Shown here piece after piece: positions 9,203 to 18,290 of a DNA stretch of 64,000 bases. Location of the stretch: contig NZ_JABBFV010000008.1 of assembly GCF_012927105.1 (NCBI RefSeq), forward strand, positions 124,001 to 188,000, written 5' to 3'. Numbering within the stretch: position 1 is the stretch's first letter; every line of letters starts with the position of its first letter. The DNA is from Sphingobium psychrophilum. GTDB taxonomy: Bacteria > Pseudomonadota > Alphaproteobacteria > Sphingomonadales > Sphingomonadaceae. Under the pieces are notes generated by a model. The model saw nothing but the letters and a program-made list of their open reading frames with translations. It did not search any database and was not told the origin of the DNA. The translations under genes and the position numbers were made by a program.

Positions 9203-10468
9203 TTAAGGCCGCACCTGCCCGGCCCCGCGCACGATCCACTTATAGGTCGTCAACCCTTCCAGTGCCACCGGCCCGCGCGCATGGAGCCGACCGGTCGAAA
9301 TACCGATTTCCGCGCCCAGCCCAAATTCGCCGCCATCGGCAAACTGGGTCGATGCGTTCCACATCACGATCGCGCTATCCACGGCATTCAGGAACCGCTC
9401 GGCCGTCGCGCCATCCTCCGTGATGATCGCATCGGTATGATGGCTGGCATGGGCGGCGATATGGGCGATCGCATCGTCCACGCCATCGACCAGCCGGACC
9501 GAGACGATCGCGTCGAGATATTCGGTATCCCAGTCCTGATCGCTCGCCGCAACAACCCGCGCGTCCATTGCCTGCACGTCCATGTCCCCGCGCACTTCGC
9601 ATTCGGCGTCCAGCAAAGCCGTCACCACCGCCGCCGCCGCGCCATAGGCCCGGTCGATCAGCACCGTTTCGGTCGCGCCGCATACGCCGGTCCGCCGCAT
9701 CTTGGCATTGACGACCAGAGCCTGCGCCATGGCGGGGTCCGCCGCGCCATCGACATAACTATGGTTGATGCCGTCGAGGTGGGCCAGCACCGGCACCCGC
9801 GCCTCTTCCTGCACCCGCGCGACCAGGCTCTTGCCGCCGCGCGGTACGATCAGGTCGACATATTCGGCGGCTTTCAGCAGCGCCCCCACGGCGGCGCGAT
9901 CGGTGGTGGGGACCAGTTGCACCACGTCGGCCGGCAGGCCGGCAGCGACGATCCCCTCGACGATGGCGGCGTGGATCGCCCGGTTGCTCTCCTTCGCCTC
10001 GCTGCCGCCGCGCAGGATCACCGCATTGCCCGCGCGCAGGCACAAGGCCGCCGCGTCCGCCGTCACATTGGGCCGGCTTTCATAGATGATGCCGATCACC
10101 CCCAAAGGCACGCGCACCCGGCTGAGTTCCAGCCCATTGGGGCGCACCACAGTGTCGATCACGCTGCCCAGCGGATTGGCGAGCGTCGCGACCTGCTCCA
10201 CGCCCTCCGCGGTGGCGGCGACGCGCGCCGCGTCCAGCTTCAGCCGATCGAGTAGCGCGGCCGACAGCCCGTTCGCGACGGCATTGGCCATGTCGCGCGC
10301 ATTGGCGGCGATAATCGCCGGCGCCTGATCCCGCAGCGCCTGCGCGGCACGCCGCAGCGCATCGGCCTTCTGCACGTCACTGGCCTGCGCGATCGCCGCG
10401 GCGGCGCGCCGCGCGCGCGCGCCCATCGTGGCGATCAGCATTTCGGGGGTTTGGGTCAGGTCGTTCAT
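9203..10468 (-). CDS. proA: Gamma-glutamyl phosphate reductase
   Basis: A 421-residue enzyme that reduces L-glutamyl-5-phosphate to the semialdehyde with NADPH, the second step of proline synthesis. Family motifs include [32 protein letters not shown] and the catalytic cysteine in [15 protein letters not shown]. The ATG at 10468 follows a GAGAGC-type ribosome site at good spacing and gives the usual family length, so it is preferred to an in-frame codon 13 residues upstream. proB is not adjacent. It converges on kdsA. Confidence 0.97.
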   Translation of the reverse strand: MNDLTQTPEMLIATMGARARRAAAAIAQASDVQKADALRRAAQALRDQAPAIIAANARDMANAVANGLSAALLDRLKLDAARVAATAEGVEQVATLANPLGSVIDTVVRPNGLELSRVRVPLGVIGIIYESRPNVTADAAALCLRAGNAVILRGGSEAKESNRAIHAAIVEGIVAAGLPADVVQLVPTTDRAAVGALLKAAEYVDLIVPRGGKSLVARVQEEARVPVLAHLDGINHSYVDGAADPAMAQALVVNAKMRRTGVCGATETVLIDRAYGAAAAVVTALLDAECEVRGDMDVQAMDARVVAASDQDWDTEYLDAIVSVRLVDGVDDAIAHIAAHASHHTDAIITEDGATAERFLNAVDSAIVMWNASTQFADGGEFGLGAEIGISTGRLHARGPVALEGLTTYKWIVRGAGQVRP

Positions 10469-10560
10469 GGGAAAGCTCTCGCCGAAAGGTCGGCCGCGCC
10501 TTAACATGAAAGCACGCCGAAACGAAAGCGGCGGAGCTTAGCAAGAAATAGTGCCGACGA

Positions 10561-10588
10561 CCGGATCATGGGTCGCAATATGATCCGG
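10561..10588. other. Hairpin upstream of proA
   Basis: A 9-bp perfect inverted repeat (CCGGATCAT at 10561-10569, ATGATCCGG at 10580-10588) lies between the LuxR-type gene and proA, both on the minus strand. No T-run follows. It could be a weak terminator of the LuxR-type gene or a leader structure of proA; I see no further genes in this 220-bp gap. Confidence 0.35.
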
Positions 10589-10691
10589 CCGCCGGCCCAG
10601 CAGGACGAACCCGCCTGCGTCATTTTCTACCCTGTCGTGGCGGCCGCCACATACCCCAAAGGGGGTAGGCGAACAAAAATTCGGAAAAAAA

Positions 10692-11792
10692 TCAGTGGCT
10701 GATCAGGCCGACGATGCGCACCAGCTGCGATTCCCGGCTGCAACCGGTCTTGTCGTATATGCTGCGCAACTGCACCTTGAGCGTCTCCACCGACACGCCG
10801 CGGGCCACGGCGATATCCTTGCGCGCCTGTCCTGCCGCAAGGCGGATGGCGATGTCCGCCTCGGCCGGGGTCAGGCGGAAGGCGCGCGTCAACGACTGCA
10901 CATGCCGATCGGTCGGCGCGCCAATGCGGGCGATAACGATCGCGCGCGGGGCAAAGGGCAGCGCCCAAGGGCGCACGGGCAGCGGGTGAAATTCCAGCAT
11001 GATCGCAACGCCGCCGGCATCGTCCGCCAGCGCGACCGGATCGGCCGGCAAGCCGGGCGGATCGATCACCGCGCGCATCGCCCGCACCATCGCACGGGTT
11101 TCCTCCGCCCGATCGCTGGCCAACCAGCCATCGCTGACCCTGATTCGGCTGGACGACAGCAAGGCTTCGGCGCGCGGGGTCATGCCGCCCACCCGCCCGC
11201 TCGCGTCGAGCAGCCAGCAGGCCCGATCCATCGCCTCGAACGTGCCGGACAGCAAGGCGAAGCCCTGCTGCTCGATCGCCTGCTGAAGCCGGACGGCGTT
11301 CCGCGCATGGCCCGCAATCTGGCCGAACAGGTCGCGGTCCTGCTGGCTCGTGCGTCCGTCCTTGCTGCCGCGCAGCAGGGCCAGCCCGACCATCTGGTCC
11401 TCATTGGCCACCAGCCGCGTCTGGCACCCATCGAAAATATCGAAATCCGAACACAGGTCCAGATAGGCGTCGGACCGCAGCGATTGCCGGGCGACGTCAT
11501 AATGGGCTTCATGCACGATGGTCGGTCGGTCAGCGAGCCGGTCCGCTCCCACCCGGAAATTCAGATCGGGCGCGGACTGATCGATCGCCGCCGTCTTGGA
11601 AACGATGCTGGCGTCGATATCGCTGATCCAATTGAAGCCGGACGCCCCCGGCCCAAAGCCGATCAACTGCCCATGGCGCGACCCGGTCGCGTCGGCCATT
11701 GCCTTGATTGCTTCCCCCCATTTTTCCGGTTCCAGCGCCGCAGACAGGAACAGGTCCGCCCACGGATCGCTACCTTCGGCGCGCGTCGCCAT
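10692..11792 (-). CDS. LuxR-type helix-turn-helix transcriptional regulator
   Basis: A 366-residue protein. The C-terminal 65 residues form a LuxR/GerE-type DNA-binding domain: LTPAEADIAIRLAAGQARKD followed by VSVETLKVQLRSIYDKTG. The N-terminal 280 residues are not a receiver domain; they look like a PAS/GAF-like sensory region (a segment QQDRDLFGQIAGHARNAVRLQ resembles the helix before the second sensor half). The ligand and targets are unknown. It stands alone, with gaps on both sides. Confidence 0.85.
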   Translation of the reverse strand: MATRAEGSDPWADLFLSAALEPEKWGEAIKAMADATGSRHGQLIGFGPGASGFNWISDIDASIVSKTAAIDQSAPDLNFRVGADRLADRPTIVHEAHYDVARQSLRSDAYLDLCSDFDIFDGCQTRLVANEDQMVGLALLRGSKDGRTSQQDRDLFGQIAGHARNAVRLQQAIEQQGFALLSGTFEAMDRACWLLDASGRVGGMTPRAEALLSSSRIRVSDGWLASDRAEETRAMVRAMRAVIDPPGLPADPVALADDAGGVAIMLEFHPLPVRPWALPFAPRAIVIARIGAPTDRHVQSLTRAFRLTPAEADIAIRLAAGQARKDIAVARGVSVETLKVQLRSIYDKTGCSRESQLVRIVGLISH

Positions 11793-11900
11793 GATCTTCC
11801 CCCAAGCCCCGCAACGGGGTTAGCCCAAGCGTGGCGGAAGTCAAATTCGCTCTGGAGGGCCACGGGTTTAGGCCGGAAACTTGTCCTCAATCAGTACAGA

Positions 11901-12575
11901 TCAGGCGGCCTGCGCCAACGCCTCCTGCCGGACTGCGCGAATCATACGGCATGGCGGGATGTTGCGCCATTCCAGTGCATCGCTCACATCACCGAACAGC
12001 GGGTTGAGCAGGCGCAGCACATAGCGCGAATATTGGTAGATCAGGAACGCCCCGCCCGGCCGCAATGCGGCGCGCGTTTCCGCGCAGATCGCCTCGCCCA
12101 CGCCTTCAGGCAGGGTCGAAAAGGGGATGCCCGACAGGACATAATCGGCCTGATAATAGCCCGCTTCCTTGATGAAGCGACGCACGTCGGCGGCCGACCC
12201 ATGGACCACGCGCAGCCGCGGATCATCGATCTCCGCCTCCAGATAAGCGACGAAGTCGAGATTGAGGTCGATCGCCAGCAGCGTGCCGTCGGCCGACAAC
12301 CGGTCGAGAATCGATCGGGTAAAGGTGCCGACGCCGGGGCCATATTCCACGAACAGCCGGGTATTGCGCCAATCGACCTGGTCCAGCATCCGGTTCACCA
12401 CCGTCGCGGACGAAGGGATGACCGAACCGATCATCCCCGGATGCTTGACGAACTGGCGAAAGAACATGCCCCATTGGCTGAAAAATGACCCAGTCTTGCC
12501 TGCGCCAGTCTTGCCTGCACCAGTCTTGCCTGCACCAGTCTTATTCTTGTTCTTCTTCAATGGAATGGAGGCCAT
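11901..12575 (-). CDS. Class I SAM-dependent methyltransferase, PmtA-like
   Basis: A 224-residue protein with the SAM-binding motif VEYGPGVGTFTRSIL and acidic residue in LAIDLNLDFVAYLE. FVKHPGMIGSVIPSS near the N-terminus is typical of the alphaproteobacterial phospholipid N-methyltransferase (PmtA) family and its rRNA-dimethylase-like relatives, so methylation of a phospholipid headgroup is plausible but not certain. The N-terminus holds a lysine-rich stretch and a GAGKT repeat encoded by a 15-bp DNA tandem repeat. I chose the ATG at 12575, before the Lys-rich segment; another in-frame ATG lies 13 codons upstream. Confidence 0.8.
   Translation of the reverse strand: MASIPLKKNKNKTGAGKTGAGKTGAGKTGSFFSQWGMFFRQFVKHPGMIGSVIPSSATVVNRMLDQVDWRNTRLFVEYGPGVGTFTRSILDRLSADGTLLAIDLNLDFVAYLEAEIDDPRLRVVHGSAADVRRFIKEAGYYQADYVLSGIPFSTLPEGVGEAICAETRAALRPGGAFLIYQYSRYVLRLLNPLFGDVSDALEWRNIPPCRMIRAVRQEALAQAA
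12491..12540. repeat. 15-bp tandem repeat inside methyltransferase gene
   Basis: Three units of CAGTCTTGCCTGCRC (12491-12505, 12506-12520, 12521-12535) plus a partial fourth unit. On the minus strand they encode repeated GAGKT pentapeptides near the N-terminus of the methyltransferase. Because the unit is a multiple of three, copy changes keep the frame and only change the linker length. Confidence 0.9.
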
Positions 12576-12666
12576 CAACACCCGCCTATATGGATCATGC
12601 TTGCCGCCTTGCAAATCCCGGCCTCGCTGGCAAGCGGCTTTGCAACACGAACGTCATGAACGCGGC

Positions 12667-12693
12667 GGCGGCGGATGGGTTCAATCCGCCGCC
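12667..12693 (-). terminator. Hairpin after the CDC48-type gene
   Basis: A 10-bp inverted repeat (12667-12676 and 12684-12693) with a 7-base loop begins 9 bases past the stop of the CDC48-type gene. It has no T-run, so it is at best a weak intrinsic terminator. Confidence 0.4.
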
Positions 12694-12701
12694 TCGCTTG
12701 T

Positions 12702-14996
12702 TCAATCGGCCTGCGTGCGCGATCGGACCATGCCCGGCGCGACGAAGCCGATCGGATCGACCTGCATCGCCCGCTGCTTCAACTGCGACTGGATCTGCTC
12801 ATATTCGCGCTCCATTTCGGGCGTGACCGATGCGCGGGTGTCGCCCAGCGCGCTCTCGAAATGCGCCTGCGTCACCTTCTCGACCGACAGCGACTGGCGC
12901 AGCGCGAACAGACCCGCCCGGCGCACCAGATCTTCCAGGTCGGCGCCGGTGAACCGGTCGGTTTCGCGGGCAAGTCCGTCCAGATCGACATCATCGGCCA
13001 GCGGCATCTTGCCGGTATGGATGCCCAATATGCGGCGGCGGCCCGCCTCGTCGGGCACCGGCACATAGATCAGCTCGTCGAACCGGCCTGGCCGCAGCAG
13101 CGCCGGATCGATCAGCGTCGGGCGATTGGTGGCACCGATGACGACCACCGACTGCAATTCCTCCAGCCCGTCCATCTCGGCCAATATGGTGTTGACCACC
13201 CGCTCCGTCACCGCCGGTTCGCCCAGCCCCCCGCCGCGCGCAGGGACCAGGCTGTCCAGTTCGTCGATGAAGATGACCGTGGGCGCCACCTGCCGCGCGC
13301 GGGCGAACAGGCGGGCGATCTGCTGCTCGCTCTCGCCATACCATTTGGACAGAAGGTCGCTCGATTTGGTGGCAATGAAATTGGCCTGCGCCTCGCGCGC
13401 CACCGCCTTGGCCAGCAATGTCTTGCCGGTGCCGGGCGGGCCGTAGAGCAGGAAACCCTTGGCCGGACGGATGCCCAGCCGACGGAAGGCATCGGGATTT
13501 TTGAGCGGCAGCTCGACCCCTTCCTTCAGGCGCATCTGCGCGTCGTCCAGCCCGCCAATATCCTCCCAACTGACATTGGGCGCCTGCACCATCACTTCGC
13601 GCATGGCCGAAGGCTGCACCCGCTTGATCGCGGACAGGAAATCCTCCCGCGTGACGCACAGTTCCTCCAGCACGTCGGGCGGGATCGTCCCATCCTCCAG
13701 GTTCAGGCGCGGCATGAAGCGGCGCACCGTCTCGATCGCCGCCTCACGGGTCAGCGCGCCGAGGTCCGCGCCGACAAAGCCATAGGTCATGCGTGCCAGT
13801 TCGGCGAGGTCCACCTTGTCGCCCAACGGCATCCCGCGGGTATGGATGCCCAATATCTCGCGCCGACCGCGTTCGTCGGGGACGCCGACGATGATTTCGC
13901 GGTCGAACCGGCCGGGTCGGCGCAGCGCCTCGTCGATCGCTTCGGGCCGATTGGTAGCGGCGATCACGACCAGGTTCGTGCGCGGCTCCAACCCGTCCAT
14001 CAGCGTCAGCAACTGGGCGACCAGGCGTTTTTCCGTCTCGCCGGTCACCTGCCCCCGTTTGGGCGCGATCGAATCGATCTCGTCGATGAACAGGATCGAT
14101 GGCGACGCCTTGGACGCCGCCTCGAAAATCTCGCGCAATTGCTTTTCGGACTCGCCATAGGCCGACCCCATGATCTCCGGCCCGTTGATCAGGAAGAATT
14201 CGGCGTCCGATTCATTGGCGACCGCCCGCGCCAGCCGCGTCTTGCCAGTACCCGGCGGGCCGTGCAGCAGCACCCCCTTGGGCGGATCGACGCCCAGCCG
14301 GGTGAACAATTCGGGGTAGCGCAGCGGCAGTTCCACCATCTCGCGCAGCTGGTCGATCGCATCGGCCATGCCGCCGACATCGTCATAGGTGACGTCGGCG
14401 CGGCGCGATTCGCGCGGCTCCTCATATTCGGCGCGCAGTTCGACTTCTGTGTCGGCGTCGATATGGACGATGCCCTTGGGCACCGTCGACACCACGACCA
14501 GGCGGATTTCCTGCAAGGCATAGGCGGGCGCGGCCAGCATCTGGCGCAGCTGCGGCGGCATGTCGCCGGGCGGCACCTGCTGCTGCCCCGACGTCGCGAC
14601 GACGTCGCCCGCGGTCAGGGGCCGCTGATAGAAGACGCGCTTCAAGGCGTCGGGATTGCCCTGCAACCGCAGATTATTTTGTGCAGGCGCGAACACGACC
14701 CTTTGCGCGGGCCGCGGCTCCGCCTTGCCGATCTCGACGAAGTCGCCGGAGCCGACCCCGGCATTGGCGCGCTGCAAACCATCCAGGCGCAGCACGTCCA
14801 GCCCTTCATCCTCCTTATACGGCCGCACCACGCGCGCCGATGTCGATCGCTTGCCCACAATTTCGATGACATCGCCTTCGGCCAGCTGCAATTCCGCCAT
14901 CACCGCCAGCGGCAACCGCGCCAAACCGCGCCCGGCATCCTCCGGCCGCGCATTGGCGACCTGAATCCGGCGTCCGCTATTTTCCTGATCCGCCAC
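12702..14996 (-). CDS. CDC48/VCP-family AAA ATPase
   Basis: A 764-residue double-AAA ATPase. The N-terminal region (about 10-180) matches the CDC48 N and second domains, followed by two AAA modules. Walker A GPPGTGKT is at about 246-253 and 519-526; Walker B FIDEID is near 303 in D1 and FIDELD is present in D2. Such proteins are hexameric unfoldases; bacterial members are uncommon but known in alphaproteobacteria and actinobacteria, and their substrates are mostly unknown. The best start is a GTG at 14996: the preceding residues do not belong to the family, and a purine-rich GACGGGGATGG lies upstream. The adjacent methyltransferase is on the same strand. Confidence 0.92.
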   Translation of the reverse strand: MADQENSGRRIQVANARPEDAGRGLARLPLAVMAELQLAEGDVIEIVGKRSTSARVVRPYKEDEGLDVLRLDGLQRANAGVGSGDFVEIGKAEPRPAQRVVFAPAQNNLRLQGNPDALKRVFYQRPLTAGDVVATSGQQQVPPGDMPPQLRQMLAAPAYALQEIRLVVVSTVPKGIVHIDADTEVELRAEYEEPRESRRADVTYDDVGGMADAIDQLREMVELPLRYPELFTRLGVDPPKGVLLHGPPGTGKTRLARAVANESDAEFFLINGPEIMGSAYGESEKQLREIFEAASKASPSILFIDEIDSIAPKRGQVTGETEKRLVAQLLTLMDGLEPRTNLVVIAATNRPEAIDEALRRPGRFDREIIVGVPDERGRREILGIHTRGMPLGDKVDLAELARMTYGFVGADLGALTREAAIETVRRFMPRLNLEDGTIPPDVLEELCVTREDFLSAIKRVQPSAMREVMVQAPNVSWEDIGGLDDAQMRLKEGVELPLKNPDAFRRLGIRPAKGFLLYGPPGTGKTLLAKAVAREAQANFIATKSSDLLSKWYGESEQQIARLFARARQVAPTVIFIDELDSLVPARGGGLGEPAVTERVVNTILAEMDGLEELQSVVVIGATNRPTLIDPALLRPGRFDELIYVPVPDEAGRRRILGIHTGKMPLADDVDLDGLARETDRFTGADLEDLVRRAGLFALRQSLSVEKVTQAHFESALGDTRASVTPEMEREYEQIQSQLKQRAMQVDPIGFVAPGMVRSRTQAD

Positions 14997-15081
14997 TGGC
15001 CATCCCCGTCTTTCTGGTTCCGTAACGAGATAGGGAACGCAAGGACGCGCGAAAAGGGGCAAGCCGCCGGATCGATCGACG

Positions 15082-15112
15082 AAAAAAAGGGCCGGCCCGA
15101 AAGGCCAGCCCC
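15082..15112 (-). terminator. Intrinsic terminator on minus strand upstream of the CDC48 gene
   Basis: On the minus strand a 9-bp GC stem (GGGCTGGCC/GGCCGGCCC, loop TTTCG) is followed at once by seven Ts (plus-strand As at 15082-15088). This is a classic Rho-independent terminator, yet no annotated gene ends here: the CDC48 gene starts 86 bases further on. It therefore implies a short upstream transcript. Confidence 0.8.
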
Positions 15113-15165
15113 GAAAGTTTTAGGAGAGGATGCCTGAAAGGCACCTCCTATGTGCGGCGCGGCAC
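15082..15165 (-). ncRNA. Candidate small RNA with anti-Shine-Dalgarno hairpin
   Basis: In the 336-bp gap between the CDC48 and LysR genes, the minus strand carries a first hairpin (15122-15149: AGGAG and TGCC pairing with GGCA and CTCCT) and then the terminator above. The sequence UCCUCUCCU is exposed or paired in the first hairpin and resembles the anti-Shine-Dalgarno motifs of alphaproteobacterial small RNAs. A second copy of the 16-base core lies upstream at 15245-15260 on the same strand with one difference. The 5' end is a guess; an A/T-rich stretch near 15165-15180 may be the promoter. Confidence 0.5.
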
Positions 15166-15332
15166 ATTTTATTGCAAGTGCGAAAAGAAACGCGGAGTTG
15201 CAAAAAATGCATCTTGCCATTTTGCCTGTTTTCCTGCTCTGTGTGGAGAGGATGCTTGAACCCCGGCTCGCGATGCGCCCGACAATAAGACATGACGCGG
15301 CGCAGCGCACCGGCTTAGATATTTGACGAGAT

Positions 15333-16211
15333 ATGCGCAGATTGCCGCCCCTCACGGCCCTGGAGGCCTTTGTTCAGGTTGCCCGCCTGGGGTCCGTCAA
15401 GGCGGCGGCGGAGGAACTCGCCCTCTCGACTCCGGCGCTCAGCCGCCGCGTGCAGGCGCTGGAACGCTTCATCGGCCGCCCCCTGTTCGACCGCAAGCAC
15501 CAGGCGCTGGAAATCAATGCCGAAGGGCAGCGGCTGCTCGACGATATCGCGCCCGCGCTCGATTCGCTGTCCCAGGCGCTGGAAAATATCCAGAGCGGCG
15601 GCAACCAGTTGCGCCTGCGCCTGGCGGTGATGCCGCTGTTCGCGACGCAACGCCTATTCCCGCATCTGGGCAAGCTGCGCCAGCAGCACCCGCAGCTTCA
15701 TATCGATATCGAAACGACTCCCCATGCGGTCGCGCGGCTGGGCGAAGGGCTGGATGCGGCGATCGTACTGTCGAAGGATATCGATCCCGCGCTGTACGCG
15801 CATGAGCTGGATCATGAGGAAGTCTATCTGATCGGCCGGCGCGAATTGCTGGAGGGGCCACAGGCCCTCGCCTCCCCCACCGAACTGGCGCAGCAGACGA
15901 TCCTGCTCCATCGCGACATGGCGATGTCGTTCGACGCCTGGAAGGAGGCCGCCGGCCTGCCCGACCTGCAACCGCTGGCGATCGACAATTATGATTCGGG
16001 CCAGTTGATGCTGGAGGCCGCCGCCCAGGGACTGGGCGTCGCGGTGATGCACGCCAGCCATTATGAACAGTCGGGCGACCCGCGGCTGGTGCGGCTGTTC
16101 CCGATCCATGTCGAAAGCCCCTATCGCTACTTTTTCGTCTGCCGCCCCCGCGCGTTGCAGACCCGCGCCGTGCGCATCTTCCGCGACTGGTTGGTCAGCG
16201 CCGATATCTGA
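15333..16211 (+). CDS. LysR-family transcriptional regulator
   Basis: A 292-residue protein with an N-terminal winged helix (LTALEAFVQVARLGSVKAAAEELALSTPALSRRVQALE is the usual LysR pattern, residues 7-45) and a periplasmic-binding-like effector domain from about residue 90. The general look (MRRLPPLTALEAF start) is close to the GcvA group. It is followed on the same strand by a GGDEF protein and faces the candidate small RNA and the CDC48 gene, but its targets cannot be told from sequence. Confidence 0.93.
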   Translation: MRRLPPLTALEAFVQVARLGSVKAAAEELALSTPALSRRVQALERFIGRPLFDRKHQALEINAEGQRLLDDIAPALDSLSQALENIQSGGNQLRLRLAVMPLFATQRLFPHLGKLRQQHPQLHIDIETTPHAVARLGEGLDAAIVLSKDIDPALYAHELDHEEVYLIGRRELLEGPQALASPTELAQQTILLHRDMAMSFDAWKEAAGLPDLQPLAIDNYDSGQLMLEAAAQGLGVAVMHASHYEQSGDPRLVRLFPIHVESPYRYFFVCRPRALQTRAVRIFRDWLVSADI

Positions 16212-16270
16212 CGCACAACTTTTCCTGCCGACGCCTTAACCTTGTTCGACGCCGTCCGTTATGAAGGATC

Positions 16271-17428
16271 ATGAACGGGGCACAATCATCTTCCGCCAGC
16301 CCGCAACATGGGCTGACCGATCGTCTGGCACGCTGGGCCAGGGGTTTTTCAGGCAAATCCGAGGAGGAGGCCGTGGAAGAAGAGCTACGGCCGCGCGGCG
16401 GCACGGCCTCCAACCGGGAAATCAACCGCCGACGGCAGCTTTATGCCGATATCGGCGACTTCCTGTTCGCCCATGATCTCGACCTGACCCCGGTCAATTT
16501 CAGCGTCGCGCTCGATTATCTGACCGGTGCCAATATCGGCGTCGAAAAGGCGATCAAGGCCGTGATGATGGAGCGGGGCAAGATCACCAACGGCTGGATC
16601 GAATCGATCGCCGCCGAACAGCGCGCCGATGAAGTGACGCCCGAATCACTCGCGACGATGCTGGACAAGGTGGAGGAAAACCTCACCCACTTCACCGGCC
16701 TGATGCATGAATCGCGCAATTCGGCGAAGGATTATGGCGCCGCGCTACAGGAACAGGCCAAGGATCTGGGCGAAGGCCGCGACAATGAGCCGGTACTGGC
16801 CCGCCTGGTCGGCCTGACCCGATCGATGGTCGAAAAGACCCGCCAGGTCGAAACCCAGCTGCGCGATAACCAGCGCCAGACCAAGGCGCTCAAGTCCAGC
16901 CTGGAAAATGCCCGCCGCGCTGCCGAACATGACCATCTGACCGGCCTGCCCAACCGTCGCGCCTTCGAAGGGGTGCTAGGCGAAGAGATGCAGCAGGCGA
17001 TCGCCAATGGCGAAGCGCTGTCGGTCGCCTTTTGCGACATCGACCATTTCAAGCTGATCAACGACACCCATGGCCATGACACCGGCGACCGGGTGCTGAA
17101 ATTCGTCGCTGGCCTGCTATCCAAGGCGTCCAACGACCGTTGCCATGTCGCGCGGCACGGCGGCGAGGAATTTGTGATGCTGTTCCGCGGCAAAAGCGCC
17201 GCCGAAGCCTGCGAGGCGGTGGACAGCGTGCGCGAGGATCTGGCCAACCGCAGCCTGGTCAACCGCACCAATGGCGAACGCATGGAGCGGGTGAGCTTTT
17301 CGGCCGGCGTTGCCAACGTCCTGATCTACGAAGACCCGCGCGCCGCTCTCAAGGCCGCCGACCGCGCCCTCTATCTGGCCAAGGAACATGGCCGCAACCG
17401 CGTCTATCTCGCGGCGGAGGTTGACTAA
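16271..17428 (+). CDS. GGDEF-domain diguanylate cyclase
   Basis: A 385-residue cytoplasmic protein. The GGDEF domain spans about 215-380, with DHLTGLPNRRAF at 221 and the active-site loop GGEEF at 297-301, so cyclic-di-GMP synthesis from two GTP is expected. The position of the allosteric I-site (RxxD five residues before the loop) reads NDRC, so product inhibition through that site is probably lost. The N-terminal 200 residues contain a predicted helical region and a coiled-coil-like linker (residues 180-215) but no domain I recognise. No membrane segment is seen. Confidence 0.92.
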   Translation: MNGAQSSSASPQHGLTDRLARWARGFSGKSEEEAVEEELRPRGGTASNREINRRRQLYADIGDFLFAHDLDLTPVNFSVALDYLTGANIGVEKAIKAVMMERGKITNGWIESIAAEQRADEVTPESLATMLDKVEENLTHFTGLMHESRNSAKDYGAALQEQAKDLGEGRDNEPVLARLVGLTRSMVEKTRQVETQLRDNQRQTKALKSSLENARRAAEHDHLTGLPNRRAFEGVLGEEMQQAIANGEALSVAFCDIDHFKLINDTHGHDTGDRVLKFVAGLLSKASNDRCHVARHGGEEFVMLFRGKSAAEACEAVDSVREDLANRSLVNRTNGERMERVSFSAGVANVLIYEDPRAALKAADRALYLAKEHGRNRVYLAAEVD

Positions 17429-17434
17429 ATCCTC

Positions 17435-18106
17435 TTAAAAATCCGGCTTCTCATAATGGGCCGGCGGGGTGATGACCTCCATCCGCTCCGACAGAAGCGG
17501 CCGGAAGGACGGGCGCGACTTGAAGCCCGCATACCAGCGCCTGACCGGCTCATGCCCCTGCCAGTCGATCCCGCCCAGATAGTCCGCCACCGACAGATGC
17601 GCCGCCGCCGCGATATCCGCCAGGCTCAGCGTCCCGCCCGCCATCCAGCTGCGATGATCCAGCAGATAGTCCATATAGTCCATATGGACGTTCGCCCGCT
17701 TCATCGCCTCGCGCAGGATGCGCGCGTCGGGCGGCGCGCGCTCGATCAGTCGCTTCTTCATCCGCTCGTGCAACAAAGGCCCGACCACGTCGCCGTAGAA
17801 ATTCTGGTCGAAAAAGGCGGTCAGCCGCCGCACTTCAGCGCGGCCCGCAGCGGTGCCGGAAATCAGCGGGAATTTCTCCACCGTCTCCTCGAAATATTCG
17901 CAGATCGCCTGGCTGTCGATCAGGGTCACGCCCTTGTCCGCATCCGCCATCACCGGCGTCGTGCCGGCCGGGTTCAGGTCCAGAAACTCGTCGCGCATCG
18001 CCCAGGGCGATTCCCGCACCAGGTCATAGCCAATGCCCTTCTCGCCTAGGAGAAGCCGGACCTTGCGGGAAAAGGGGCAGAGCGGGAATTGATAAAGCAA
18101 CCACAT
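17435..18106 (-). CDS. Glutathione S-transferase family protein
   Basis: A 223-residue protein with an N-terminal thioredoxin-like domain: FPLCPFSRKVRLLLGEKG has the CPFS motif near residue 10, and the cis-Pro and Ser of the glutathione site appear in GTTPVMAD and DSQAICEYF. The all-helical C-terminal domain follows (residues 90-215). The CPFS start suggests an omega/beta-like or stringent-starvation-like GST, using Cys rather than Tyr or Ser. The substrate is unknown. It ends seven bases after the converging GGDEF gene. Confidence 0.9.
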   Translation of the reverse strand: MWLLYQFPLCPFSRKVRLLLGEKGIGYDLVRESPWAMRDEFLDLNPAGTTPVMADADKGVTLIDSQAICEYFEETVEKFPLISGTAAGRAEVRRLTAFFDQNFYGDVVGPLLHERMKKRLIERAPPDARILREAMKRANVHMDYMDYLLDHRSWMAGGTLSLADIAAAAHLSVADYLGGIDWQGHEPVRRWYAGFKSRPSFRPLLSERMEVITPPAHYEKPDF

Positions 18107-18290
18107 AAGCGACCCCTGTTAGGCGCGGCCGCGCCGCGGGGAAAGCGACAAAATACGACAGATGTAGCTTCGCGGCGCGGCGCTATTGTCCGAAGGGATG
18201 GGGCGATACGGCATGGTCCGGCCTTTCGATCCTGGCGGCGGCGCGATAGAAGAGACGCCAATAATGGTTTCGTGATGGAAAGGATGCCCG

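Noticed and set aside
12491..12540. GAGKT repeats as nucleotide-binding P-loops
   Set aside because: The repeats are low complexity, lack the GxxxxGK[ST] context within a fold, and precede a normal methyltransferase domain.
12675..15137. 820-codon plus-strand frame opposite the CDC48 gene
   Set aside because: It has no recognisable domain and the CDC48 AAA motifs on the minus strand are unequivocal.
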